From assembly GCA_947498315.1 (NCBI GenBank), contig CANMLD010000025.1, positions 1 through 33,808 on the forward strand: a stretch of DNA of 33,808 nucleotides. Direction: 5' to 3'. Origin of the DNA: Pseudomonadota bacterium (lineage in GTDB: Bacteria; Myxococcota_A; UBA9042; GCA-2863065). This document shows, one piece after another, positions 8,630-16,757 of this stretch. A model generated the notes under the pieces. That model did no database searches and was not told the origin of the DNA. It saw only the letters and a program-made list of their open reading frames with translations. A program made the position numbers and the translations under genes. Positions within the stretch are counted from its first letter, which is position 1, and each line of letters opens with the position of its first letter.

Positions 8630-10384
8630 TCAGCGGGCGACCGCGAGCCGAATCGGGCTCTCGCCCGTGGCCTTTACCGGGGCTGGCGTGGACGAGGTGA
8701 CCACGTGCAGCTTGCCGGTGAGCATCTTGAAGGGAACGGCTGGCGTATACTTCTCGATGTCTTTGCCCTCGAACTGCGGGAAGGACCACTTGCGGAGACC
8801 GGGGACCTGAATGTCCTTCCAGTAGTTGCGCCAGTGGATCTGCGACACGTCGAATGCGAGGTCGGGCTCGACGACGTGATGGCGTACGAGATTTCGACCT
8901 GTGAAGATCCAATGGTTGTCGTGGATGAACGGCTGGAACAGATCGCACATCCGCTGGATGCCGCGAAGCTGCTTGTCGGCGTCGATCACCGTCTTTTGGG
9001 CGTTCTCGGCGGCCTTCTTGGCTGGCTTTGGCAAGACGTCCGCGGCGCGTCCGAAGAGCTTGCCCACGCTCTGAGCGGTCTTGCGGATGTTGCCCATCGA
9101 GAAGACGTAGTCCGGCTTCACGGTCTTGCCGTCCCAACGGGACAGCAGGGCACGCTCGATGAGGCTCTCTCCGTTCTCACGGTAGTGCTGCCGGTGCGAG
9201 AGCACGGTTAGCTCGACGGCGCGGTCGACTGTGAACAGGTGCAGATCGGACGTGCCGCACTGATAGACCTGGGGCTGAACGCCGAGCATCGTCTCGGCCG
9301 CCGCGACGATGATGCCTTTGCAGACGAGGTCGACCGGGATAGCGTCGAAGGGGTTCTTCGCGCGAGCCGGGACGCCGCGGAACCATGTCCCGAGCAGATA
9401 GACGAGCGGTCCTGCGGTGTTGAAGCCCTCGTTCCACCCTGGGAAGGGGAACTCGAGGGCGCTCTCGACGATGGCCGGGCGGAGGATCGAGAAGCGAACT
9501 CCGGTCTCCTTGGCGCGACGCGCCATGAGCTGCTCGGAGAGCGACTTGGACCAGGTGTAGGTGTTCGGCCAGCCGAGCTCGGCCGCACGGGACGAGCCGA
9601 GCTTCTCCATCGCCTTTCGGACGACGCGCTCACGCTCCTGCTTCTCCACGTTCTTGCGGACGGCGGCGCTGTTCTTGTCGAGGCCGCGTTCGGCGATCTT
9701 AATGTCGACGGACTCCGCGAGCGCCTTCTCGAAGGCGTCGCCAGAGTGCTCGGCGAGGACCTCGTCTGCCTTCGCGCGCATCTCGGCCACCTCGACCGCC
9801 GGGTCGATGGGCAGGCCCTTCGGGGTGTAACCGTCGACGACTTCTTCCGCGATGCGTCCCGAGCGGTTGCCGGCGACGTAGCACGTCGAGATGTGAACGA
9901 GCGAGGCCTTGTCACAGGCTGCAACGAAGTCGATGGCGTTCACGGCGCCGTCGATGTTGGTGTTCATGGCGTCGCGGACGTCGGGGTCGAAGTCGACGAG
10001 GCCGGCGCAGTTCACGACGATGTCGACCTCGCGGTGGAGACGGACCGCGATGTCCGAAGCGATCCCGAAGCCGGTCTTGCCGATGTCCCCGTCGACGACT
10101 TCGACGCGCTCCGAGATGTAGCGCGAGAGGTCAGCCCCAAAGCGCTCGTGGAGCGGCTTGAATACCGGCGACTCGTTCACGATCTTCTCGAAGCGGTGGG
10201 ATGCGGGTCGCAGGCCCTTCTTCCGCAGAAGAACGACGAACTTCCCGACCTCTGGCAGCTTGTCGAGCGCCATGGCCAGCCAGACCTTGCCGAGGAAGCC
10301 CGAGGTACCGGTGATGAGGACGGTCTTGCCCCGGAAGGAATCCCGAATCGAGATGCTCGAGGTCGCGGCAGTCAGCTTCTTCAT
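8630..10384 (-). CDS. Fatty acyl-CoA reductase (alcohol-forming type)
   Basis: This 584-residue protein resembles alcohol-forming fatty acyl reductases. It has an N-terminal NAD(P) fold with TGTSGFLGK (25-33), the STCYVAG strand (166-172) and catalytic YTWSK (Tyr276, Lys280), followed by a C-terminal domain of the 'sterile' type. Such enzymes reduce acyl-CoA or acyl-ACP with NADPH to an aldehyde and then a fatty alcohol. Between the Ser and Tyr motifs there is a charged helical insert (about 195-265), as in other bacterial members. The start is the ATG at 10384, which overlaps the upstream HAD gene stop as ATGA; a longer frame to 10459 would run inside that gene. It is the strongest pointer to fatty alcohol or ether-lipid chemistry in this operon. 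Confidence 0.87.
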   Translation of the reverse strand: MKKLTAATSSISIRDSFRGKTVLITGTSGFLGKVWLAMALDKLPEVGKFVVLLRKKGLRPASHRFEKIVNESPVFKPLHERFGADLSRYISERVEVVDGDIGKTGFGIASDIAVRLHREVDIVVNCAGLVDFDPDVRDAMNTNIDGAVNAIDFVAACDKASLVHISTCYVAGNRSGRIAEEVVDGYTPKGLPIDPAVEVAEMRAKADEVLAEHSGDAFEKALAESVDIKIAERGLDKNSAAVRKNVEKQERERVVRKAMEKLGSSRAAELGWPNTYTWSKSLSEQLMARRAKETGVRFSILRPAIVESALEFPFPGWNEGFNTAGPLVYLLGTWFRGVPARAKNPFDAIPVDLVCKGIIVAAAETMLGVQPQVYQCGTSDLHLFTVDRAVELTVLSHRQHYRENGESLIERALLSRWDGKTVKPDYVFSMGNIRKTAQSVGKLFGRAADVLPKPAKKAAENAQKTVIDADKQLRGIQRMCDLFQPFIHDNHWIFTGRNLVRHHVVEPDLAFDVSQIHWRNYWKDIQVPGLRKWSFPQFEGKDIEKYTPAVPFKMLTGKLHVVTSSTPAPVKATGESPIRLAVAR

Positions 10385-11094
10385 ACTCGATACTCCATAA
10401 CCGGCCATTCGGCCTCTTCCGCAGCACGGCGCAGCGTGAAGTCCGGGTTGACGGCGCATGGGCTACCGACCGCTGCGAGCAGCAGCAGGTCGGGGCCGTG
10501 GGCGGCGTACGCCACCGAACGGCCAAGGTCGATGTTCTGTTCTTCGGCGAAACGAGTGACCCAGCGACGGGTCTCGTGACCACCGATGATCGGGTCGAGC
10601 AGACGGCCGGTGCAATCGCCGTCCCTGAACTCGAGGCGGTTGCAGACGAAGTGGTCGACGTCGCTCAGCTCGTCACGTAGCGGCCCGACGACCTCTTCGA
10701 TGCCCTCGGACAAGAGCACGGTCATGTGCCCTTCTTGCTTCATGCGCTTCAGGAGGTCGAGGCCGCTCGCGAGCAGCTTCCCCTTCAGCACGTCGTCGAA
10801 GTACTCGCGACCGAGCACGGAGACCCGATCTTCGCTCATGTTGCGGAGCGCCAGATACGCGACGCGGTTCGCCATGGTGCGATCGTTCTGACCGAGGATG
10901 CCGTACACGGGAGCAGCCAGCGCGATGCCACCCAGACGCAGGAAACGCTCGCGAAAACCCTGACCGTTTGCGGCCAGATAAGCCGACGCCGCGAGGGCGC
11001 CACGGTTCAGCAAGGTGCCCTCGACACGGAAGAACGCGGCCGTGCGGGGCGCGCCGATTCGGCTGAGGTCGGTCGTCTCTGTCTCGGTCGCCAT
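10381..11094 (-). CDS. HAD-IB-like protein lacking catalytic residues (predicted pseudo-phosphatase)
   Basis: This 237-residue protein aligns with HAD subfamily IB (SerB-like) along its length. The catalytic motifs are altered. Motif I reads FFRVEGTLL (residues 21-29), so the nucleophilic Asp is Arg23 and the acid/base Asp is Glu25. Motif IV reads AYAAHGPD (195-202) instead of the usual GDSxxD. The downstream hydrophobic segment and AVNPD signature are retained, so the fold is conserved while phosphatase chemistry is probably lost. It is the first gene of the operon and is translationally coupled to the acyl reductase. It may act as a scaffold or regulatory partner, or use a changed active site. 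It starts at ATG 11094 with AGGA about ten bases upstream. Confidence 0.78.
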   Translation of the reverse strand: MATETETTDLSRIGAPRTAAFFRVEGTLLNRGALAASAYLAANGQGFRERFLRLGGIALAAPVYGILGQNDRTMANRVAYLALRNMSEDRVSVLGREYFDDVLKGKLLASGLDLLKRMKQEGHMTVLLSEGIEEVVGPLRDELSDVDHFVCNRLEFRDGDCTGRLLDPIIGGHETRRWVTRFAEEQNIDLGRSVAYAAHGPDLLLLAAVGSPCAVNPDFTLRRAAEEAEWPVMEYRV

Positions 11095-11451
11095 GAAGAA
11101 GCGGTCCTAATGGGCCTGGGCCCGCGTGGATTCTGAGAGTCGGGGAAGCTAGTCGAAGGGGGGAGAAAAGCCAAGGGCAACTTGCGGTTACACTGGATTG
11201 CCTGGACTTCCAGTGACACTGCGCAATCCCCTTCGCGCCGTGCGGCGGGCCTGCATCATCCGGGCCATGCGAAGTGAGGACAGTCGTCCCCGGGGCTCGA
11301 GCGCACGAATGAACGGAGTGGTGGGCTGCGCGACGCGACGGCTTGGACAAGCGGGGCCCGGAGTCCTCGCTTCGCTCGAGCTCAGCGCGAAGTCGGCTTC
11401 GCAGTCGGCGCGCAAGCTTGGAACTCCAGCCGCCGGAAGCGGGGCTGGGCC
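11095..11451. other. Divergent intergenic region without a recognised gene
   Basis: These 357 bases separate the minus-strand lipid operon from the plus-strand flagellar block. No reading frame here looks coding. Neither strand shows a convincing sigma70 pair, and no sigma28 box is seen. The only striking element is the inverted repeat at 11191-11215. Promoters for both operons are expected here but I cannot place them. Confidence 0.5.
11191..11215. repeat. Perfect inverted repeat in the divergent intergenic region
   Basis: CACTGGA (11191-11197) and TCCAGTG (11209-11215) form a perfect 7-bp inverted repeat with an 11-nt spacer, centred about 110 bases upstream of the lipid operon start. This spacing suits a dimeric regulator, but it could also be a chance hairpin. 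Confidence 0.4.
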
Positions 11452-11639
11452 GTGACGGACTTCACGTCAGCGCTGAAGAGCACACCGCTACTGGCCGACC
11501 GCCAGACCTACCGCGTCAACCCGCTGACGCCCGTCAGCCCCCCGGCACCCTGCCCGTCGCAGGGGGATCCCGTCGCCATCGATGTTCTCGCTCGAAGCGG
11601 CCGCTGGCACACGAGGTGCTCTACGAGTTGCTTCGATGA
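11452..11639 (+). pseudogene. Small gene upstream of fliF with an apparent frameshift
   Basis: A frame starting with GTG at 11452 (MTDFTSALKSTPLLADRQTY...) shows strong G/C preference at third codon positions up to about 11580, then loses it. The frame offset by -1 then takes over the coding-like composition (RSKRPLAHEVLYELLR) and ends with TGA at 11637-11639, overlapping the fliF ATG as ATGA like most junctions in this operon. This suggests one coding region of roughly 62 codons interrupted by a single-base deletion near 11580-11592, or a sequencing error. No slippery heptamer is visible for programmed frameshifting. I do not recognise the protein; fliE would be expected at this position, but this product is too short and not recognisably FliE. 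Confidence 0.4.
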
Positions 11640-13294
11640 ACGAGCAGCTCAGCCGCGCCTTCGGGCAAATCAAAGACATCGTGCAGAACCGGATGACCGG
11701 AACTCAGCGCATCGTCTCGGCAGCGATCTTGGCGGTCTCGATCATCGGCCTCGCGTGGGTCATCACATCGAACACGGGGACCACGTGGGCCAGCGCCGGC
11801 ACCATCGAGAACCCGGCCGAGCTCCGCGCTGCGATGAAGGCCCTCGAAGAACGCAAGTTGATTGCGCGTATGGGCGACGGCAACAGCGTGGAGGTCGAAG
11901 TCGGCCAGGTCGGTGAGGCGCGCATGGTGCTCATGGCCTTCGCTGAGGACACCGGGGCCAATGTGGGGATGGAGCTCTTCGACAAGTCGACCTTCGGTCA
12001 GTCCGCGCGCCAAGAGCAGATCAACTACGTGCGTGCCCTCGAGGGGGAGCTCGCGCGCTCGATCCGCACGATGGAGGTCATCCGCTCCGCGCGGGTGCAC
12101 CTCGCGATGCCCGAGAAGACGGTCTTCATCCGTGAAGAGAGGAAGCCCACTGCCTCGGTCACCGTGGTGCTCGAGGCCGGCCGTGACTTGGACAAGAAGC
12201 AAGTGCGAGCGATTCAGCGCCTCGTCGCCAACGGGGTCCCCGGGATGGTTCGAGAAGGCGTGGCGGTCGTCGGCGGTGACGGCGAGCTGCTGTCGCAGGG
12301 GCCCGACGACCAAGGCACAGAAGGCGGCTTCGAGCTGAAAAATCAAGTCGAGCGGGATATGGAGCGGAAGCTCCTCGCGACGCTCGAGCGGATCGTGGGC
12401 GTGGGGAAAGCACGAATTCAGGTCGCCGCCACCATCGACTACTCACAGGTCACTGAGAACGTCACGGAGATCGACCCGGAGCAACAGGTCGTTCGACGCG
12501 AAGACCTCACCGACGAGAACTCGATCACAGACGCTCCAGACGTGAGCGGAGTGGTGGGTATGAGCGGTAACGACCCGCAACGGCAAGAGAACGTGAGCAA
12601 GCCGCCCAAAAGCTCGAAGACCAAGAAGCGGGAAGAAAGGGAATACGAGAACGCGATGACCAAGCGGGTCATCGTGCAAGGAGGCGCGCGCCTGAAGCAA
12701 CTGTCCGTCAGCGTGGTCGTCGACGGCGTGTGGACTGGCGAGGGCGACAAGGCCGCGTGGGCGGCACGCACCGATGCCGAGCTTCAGACGATTGCGCAAG
12801 CGGTGAAGGTGGGCAGTGGTCTCGACGAGAAGCGGGGCGACCAGGTCTCGGTCGTGAGTCTCAAGTTCGAGGACACGGACATCGTCGACGAGATCGTGGA
12901 AGAGCCTGCGGTGAGCTCGTTCATGCTAGAGATGATCCGGTGGGGCATCGGTGTGTTCATCGTATTGCTCTTCATCTTCGGCGTCGTTCGACCGTTCTTG
13001 GCTCTGGTCAAGAGAACGCCGAACGCTGCCGTCGCGGCGGCGTTACTGCGGGGACCGGGCGCGCCGCCGTCGGAAACCGAGACCACGCTCGCGCTGAACG
13101 AGAGTGACGCCCTTCTCGGGGCGGAAGAGGACGAGATGAAGGCGAAACTAAATGGTGAGGGTGGCCCTCGAGAGCCGGAGATGCCGGTGCTCACTCGCGG
13201 CGAACAGCTCCGATTGAAGGCCATCGAAGCGACGAAACAGAACCCAGCCCGCGCGGTAGAGCTCGTCCGCGCGTGGCTCACCCGGGAGGCTTGA
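11636..13294 (+). CDS. fliF: Flagellar MS-ring protein FliF
   Basis: This 552-residue protein forms the MS ring of the flagellar basal body in the inner membrane. It has an N-terminal membrane segment (about 26-44), the YscJ/FliF ring-building region with LEGELARSI and the VHLAMPEK segment, a second membrane segment (about 433-455, WGIGVFIVLLFIFGVV), and a cytoplasmic C-terminal tail ending KAIEATKQNPARAVELVRAWL that binds FliG. The start ATG (11636) is chosen because it overlaps an upstream stop as ATGA and fits family length. An in-frame ATG at 11582 would add 18 residues with no better ribosome site. It opens the flagellar block and is followed by fliG after 3 bases. Confidence 0.95.
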   Translation: MNEQLSRAFGQIKDIVQNRMTGTQRIVSAAILAVSIIGLAWVITSNTGTTWASAGTIENPAELRAAMKALEERKLIARMGDGNSVEVEVGQVGEARMVLMAFAEDTGANVGMELFDKSTFGQSARQEQINYVRALEGELARSIRTMEVIRSARVHLAMPEKTVFIREERKPTASVTVVLEAGRDLDKKQVRAIQRLVANGVPGMVREGVAVVGGDGELLSQGPDDQGTEGGFELKNQVERDMERKLLATLERIVGVGKARIQVAATIDYSQVTENVTEIDPEQQVVRREDLTDENSITDAPDVSGVVGMSGNDPQRQENVSKPPKSSKTKKREEREYENAMTKRVIVQGGARLKQLSVSVVVDGVWTGEGDKAAWAARTDAELQTIAQAVKVGSGLDEKRGDQVSVVSLKFEDTDIVDEIVEEPAVSSFMLEMIRWGIGVFIVLLFIFGVVRPFLALVKRTPNAAVAAALLRGPGAPPSETETTLALNESDALLGAEEDEMKAKLNGEGGPREPEMPVLTRGEQLRLKAIEATKQNPARAVELVRAWLTREA

Positions 13295-13297
13295 CCC

Positions 13298-14380
13298 ATG
13301 GCGCTCGAATCTTCAAAGCCCCCCTATGACGCACGCGATCCTCGCCTCAATGGCACTCGTGAAGTGAGCCCGGCCGCCAAGGCGGGCGCGCGGCGCAGCG
13401 CCATCGCGCTGATGATGCTCGGACCGGACATCGCCGGCGAGATTCTACGTGAGCTGACTGACGAAGAGATGGAGGTGCTCCTGAAGACGGCAGCGGAGGT
13501 CCGTCAGGTCGAGGAGAGCGAAGCCATCGAGATCCTGGAGGAATACTGCAACGTCGTGGAGGGACAGGCGCTCCTATTGACTCGAGCGGACTCCTTCGTG
13601 ACGCGATTGGCAGAAGACACCTTCGGGCGCGCTCGGGTCCGCAACCTGCTGGGCCTCGATCGGCCCATGGAACTCCCCGGGGCACCGCCAGCCCGATCGG
13701 AGCCCGAGTCGGGGAGCCCGCTTCGCGCCGCGATTCATGCGACGCCAGATGCGCTCGCCAACGTCCTGAAGAAGGAACATCCGCAGACGGTGGCCGTTGC
13801 GCTGGCCGTCATGCCTCAAACCAAGGCGAGGGCCGTCCTCAATAAACTCCCTGCGGAGATGCGCCCGGACCTCATCCGGCGTATCGCGCAGACAGGCGCC
13901 ATCCCGCCGGCGCTTCTGCACGAGATCGACGAGATCCTGCTGAGGGAGCTCGAGTCGGGCGCCAGTCGGGATGCGCTCACCGTCGACGGCACGACGGTGG
14001 TCGTCGGGCTCCTGAAGGGCATGTCGCAGAGCGCCGAGGACGATATCTTCAAGGGCTTGACCGAAGAAGATCCAGTCCTGTCCGACGCCATCCGGCGCCG
14101 TATGTTCACCTTCGATGACCTCATCGGGATCGACAGTCGCGCACTTCAGCAGGTGCTCAAGGAGATCGATGGCAAGACGCTCACTCTCAGCCTAAAGACG
14201 GCCAGCGTGGCGATGCGCGAGCACCTGCTCTCATCCATGTCGAGCCGCGCCGCCACCATGATCCTCGAAGACCTCGAAGCCATGGGGCCGGTGGCCGTCA
14301 ACGTACTCCAGACCGCTCAGGACGACGTCGTCCAAGTCGCGCTTCGCCTAGCCTCCGAAGGGAAGCTGGTCATTCGGTAG
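13298..14380 (+). CDS. fliG: Flagellar motor switch protein FliG
   Basis: This 360-residue rotor protein couples the stator to the MS ring and controls rotation direction. The middle domain has the EHPQTVA motif (about 159-165) that contacts FliM. The C-terminal domain shows the conserved MFTFDDLIGIDSRALQQVLKEID stretch and the torque helix region with SMSSRAATMILEDLEAMGPV, including its charged residues. The N-terminal FliF-binding part (SAIALMMLGPDIAGEIL) is present. It starts at ATG 13298 with GGGAGG inside the end of fliF. It is somewhat longer than typical FliG (about 330-340) because of an N-terminal extension. Confidence 0.96.
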   Translation: MALESSKPPYDARDPRLNGTREVSPAAKAGARRSAIALMMLGPDIAGEILRELTDEEMEVLLKTAAEVRQVEESEAIEILEEYCNVVEGQALLLTRADSFVTRLAEDTFGRARVRNLLGLDRPMELPGAPPARSEPESGSPLRAAIHATPDALANVLKKEHPQTVAVALAVMPQTKARAVLNKLPAEMRPDLIRRIAQTGAIPPALLHEIDEILLRELESGASRDALTVDGTTVVVGLLKGMSQSAEDDIFKGLTEEDPVLSDAIRRRMFTFDDLIGIDSRALQQVLKEIDGKTLTLSLKTASVAMREHLLSSMSSRAATMILEDLEAMGPVAVNVLQTAQDDVVQVALRLASEGKLVIR

Positions 14381-14386
14381 GCCCAG

Positions 14387-15355
14387 ATGATTAGCCCCGT
14401 CACCCCAGCCACTTCAGTGAGTCTCGCCTCGAGCGCCTTCCCTCGCTGTGCGATGGACAATCAGGCGACTCACGATGCTGGCTTCGCGTCCGTCCTCCTT
14501 CGCAATCGGCGGGAGGCCGAGCCGCTGAGCGCTCGCTACTCGAACTGGCCGGTGGTGAACCTCGATGCCGACGGGGCGGCGGGTCCTGGGGCAGGGGACG
14601 GGAGCGGCATTGTCACGATGCTCGCGCTTCTCGAACAACGAGCGACCGCTCGACTCGACGGCCAAGCGGAGCCCGAAGAGAGGGTGACGACGCCCGAAGT
14701 GCCGGTCGATACGATGTACCCCGAAGCCGAAGTCGCCGCCCGTATCGAAGACGCGATCGCGACGGCCATCCGTGAGCGTGAGGCTGGCTTCGATGCGGAA
14801 CGTGCCGAGTTGCTCGCTGCTGGCCATGCGGCTGGCTTTGAGGCCGGCGCCGCGTCGCGAGAACCAGAGCTCGAAGCGTCGGTCGCGCAGCTCGGCAGCG
14901 CGGCTGTCGAAGTGCTTCGGACCCAGGACAGACTCCGAATGGCCGCGATACGAGAGGCGCTCGACCTCGGTCTGCTCATCGCCAATACCGTCGTGGGTCT
15001 CAGTGTCAATGACGAGCGTGCAATCGAGATGGGGATACGGCGCGTCTTCGAAGTCACGCCAGAACGTCGAGGAACCATCCGCTGCGCGCTCGGGTCAGAG
15101 GACCACGTACGGGCGGCTTTGGCCGCGCATCGCCTGGACGGCCAGGTAGACGTACGCGCCGCGGCCGAGCTTGGACGGGGCGTCGTCCGTTTCGAGGTCC
15201 CAGATGGCATCGTGGAGTCGGACCCGGCCGAGATCGTGGCGGCCATCACGGCCGCGATTCGGGAGCGGCTGCACGTCGTCCCCAAAGTCGCTGAGCCCTC
15301 TCTTCCTGAGATGACTGCAGCCCACGAGGAGGCGACCGATGCTCCTGCCGCTTGA
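14387..15355 (+). CDS. fliH: Flagellar export apparatus regulator FliH
   Basis: This 322-residue protein fits FliH, the dimeric regulator and stalk of the export ATPase FliI. It has a poorly conserved N-terminus, a central helical stretch with GHAAGFEAG (about 144-152) and a C-terminal FliH/YscL-type domain (AIREALDLGLLIANTVVGLSVNDERAIEMGIRRVF and GRGVVRFEVPDGIVESD). The position between fliG and fliI supports the call. Its end overlaps fliI by 17 bases. The N-terminus includes a SNWPVV segment that could be the FliN-binding tryptophan region seen in other FliH proteins; that is inference. Confidence 0.85.
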   Translation: MISPVTPATSVSLASSAFPRCAMDNQATHDAGFASVLLRNRREAEPLSARYSNWPVVNLDADGAAGPGAGDGSGIVTMLALLEQRATARLDGQAEPEERVTTPEVPVDTMYPEAEVAARIEDAIATAIREREAGFDAERAELLAAGHAAGFEAGAASREPELEASVAQLGSAAVEVLRTQDRLRMAAIREALDLGLLIANTVVGLSVNDERAIEMGIRRVFEVTPERRGTIRCALGSEDHVRAALAAHRLDGQVDVRAAAELGRGVVRFEVPDGIVESDPAEIVAAITAAIRERLHVVPKVAEPSLPEMTAAHEEATDAPAA

Positions 15356-16757
15356 CGTCGTCCAAAGTGCGCTGATCTCGGTTCCGACCGCGTCCCTACA
15401 AGGCCGCGTCAGCCGCGTGGCGGGTCTGCTCGTCGAGGGGACCTTGCCCGGAGCGCGCCTCGGCATGTTGGCGATGCTGGACGGACGCGTGCCGGCAGAG
15501 GTCGTCGCGCTTCGAGATGGCTCCGCAACGCTCATGCCACTCGGGGGCGTCGGTGGGGTTGGGGCGGGCGTCTCGATACGAGCGTCGGCGTCCACGCCAT
15601 CAATCCGAGTGGGGCCACACGTCCTCGGACGCGTGATGGATGGGTGGGGCCGCCCGCTCGACGGCCTTGGGCCCATCGGTCCGGTGCGCGGTCGGACCGT
15701 CCGTCCCGGATGGACCGAGACGCCCCGGCTCCTCGAGGCCCTGCACGCAGGAGGTGTCGACGCGGGTGATACGCCAATGCCGCTCGATCCAGACCCGCTG
15801 AACCCACTCGAGCGAGGACGCGTCGACACGCCCCTCCCCATGGGGATTCGTGTCCTCGATGGCCTCCTAACGACCGGCGCTGGCCAACGGATGGCCGTGC
15901 TCGCCGGTGCGGGCGTCGGCAAGTCCACGCTGCTCGCCCAGATGTGTAAAAACACCGCCGCTGACGTCACGGTCATTGGGCTGATTGGCGAGCGTGGTCG
16001 CGAGGTCAAGGAGTTCGTCGAGAAGGACCTCGGCCCTGACGCCATGAAGCGTGCGACACTCGTCGTCGCGACGTCTGACCAGCCCGGCGCGCTTCGAATC
16101 CGGGCTGCCAAGGCCACCTTCGCCGTCGCGGAGTACTTCCGGGATCGTGGACTCCGTGTGCTGCTCCTCGTCGACAGTTTGAGCCGAGTCGCGATGGCGC
16201 AGCGCGAGCTTGGTCTTGCGATCGGCGAGCCGCCAGCGACCAAAGGTTACCCGCCGTCCGCGTTCGCGATCATCCCGCGCCTCCTCGAGCGTGCTGGCCC
16301 AGGCGCGTGCGTCTCACGTGGCGATGTCGTCGCAGGTGGGTCGATTACTGCCTTCTGCACGACGTTGCTCGAAGGCGACGACCTAGGAGACCCGGTCGGC
16401 GACGCCGTGAAGGCAACCACCGACGGCCACATCGTGCTCTCTCGTAACCTCTCGGATCGAGGCCACTTCCCGGCTATCGACACGCTGCGCAGTGTGAGCC
16501 GGGTGATGAATCAGCTGGCGAGCCCCGAACACCGTCAGCTCGCTCAAACGATCCGTGGCCTGCTCGCCGACCACCGGGAAGTCGAAGAGCTGGCGACTAT
16601 TGGGGCCTATCAACGCGGGACGGTGGCCAAGTTCGACCGAGCGCTCGACGCATGGCCTCGCATCGAACGGTGGATGAGGCAGGACGTGGAAGAGACCGTG
16701 GGCTTTCACGAGACGATCGCGTCCCTTCAGTCGCTGGTTCGGGAGGTAAGAGCATGA
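15339..16757 (+). CDS. fliI: Flagellum-specific export ATPase FliI
   Basis: This 472-residue F1-beta-like ATPase energises unfolding and export of flagellar substrates with FliH. It shows Walker A GAGVGKST (about 189-196), a catalytic-loop GERGREVKEFVEKDLG, Walker B LLLVDSLSR (about 273-281) and EPPATKGYPPSAFA typical of FliI/SctN. It starts with ATG at 15339, preceded by GAGGAGG eight bases upstream within fliH. The stop overlaps the next start as ATGA, so fliI and the motE-like gene are translationally coupled. Size and motifs are normal for the family. Confidence 0.96.
   Translation: MLLPLDVVQSALISVPTASLQGRVSRVAGLLVEGTLPGARLGMLAMLDGRVPAEVVALRDGSATLMPLGGVGGVGAGVSIRASASTPSIRVGPHVLGRVMDGWGRPLDGLGPIGPVRGRTVRPGWTETPRLLEALHAGGVDAGDTPMPLDPDPLNPLERGRVDTPLPMGIRVLDGLLTTGAGQRMAVLAGAGVGKSTLLAQMCKNTAADVTVIGLIGERGREVKEFVEKDLGPDAMKRATLVVATSDQPGALRIRAAKATFAVAEYFRDRGLRVLLLVDSLSRVAMAQRELGLAIGEPPATKGYPPSAFAIIPRLLERAGPGACVSRGDVVAGGSITAFCTTLLEGDDLGDPVGDAVKATTDGHIVLSRNLSDRGHFPAIDTLRSVSRVMNQLASPEHRQLAQTIRGLLADHREVEELATIGAYQRGTVAKFDRALDAWPRIERWMRQDVEETVGFHETIASLQSLVREVRA

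Noticed and set aside
9239-10579. Plus-strand frame of about 446 codons
   Set aside because: Antisense to the fatty acyl reductase; composition is a mirror of the true gene.
11605-11620. sigma54-like TGGCAC-N5-GTGC upstream of fliF
   Set aside because: GG/GC spacing is right, but the -12 element lacks TTGC and transcription would start only about five bases before the fliF ATG; more likely chance within the broken small coding region.
15095-16243. Minus-strand frame of about 382 codons
   Set aside because: Antisense to fliH/fliI, Ser/Arg/Pro-rich with no family resemblance.
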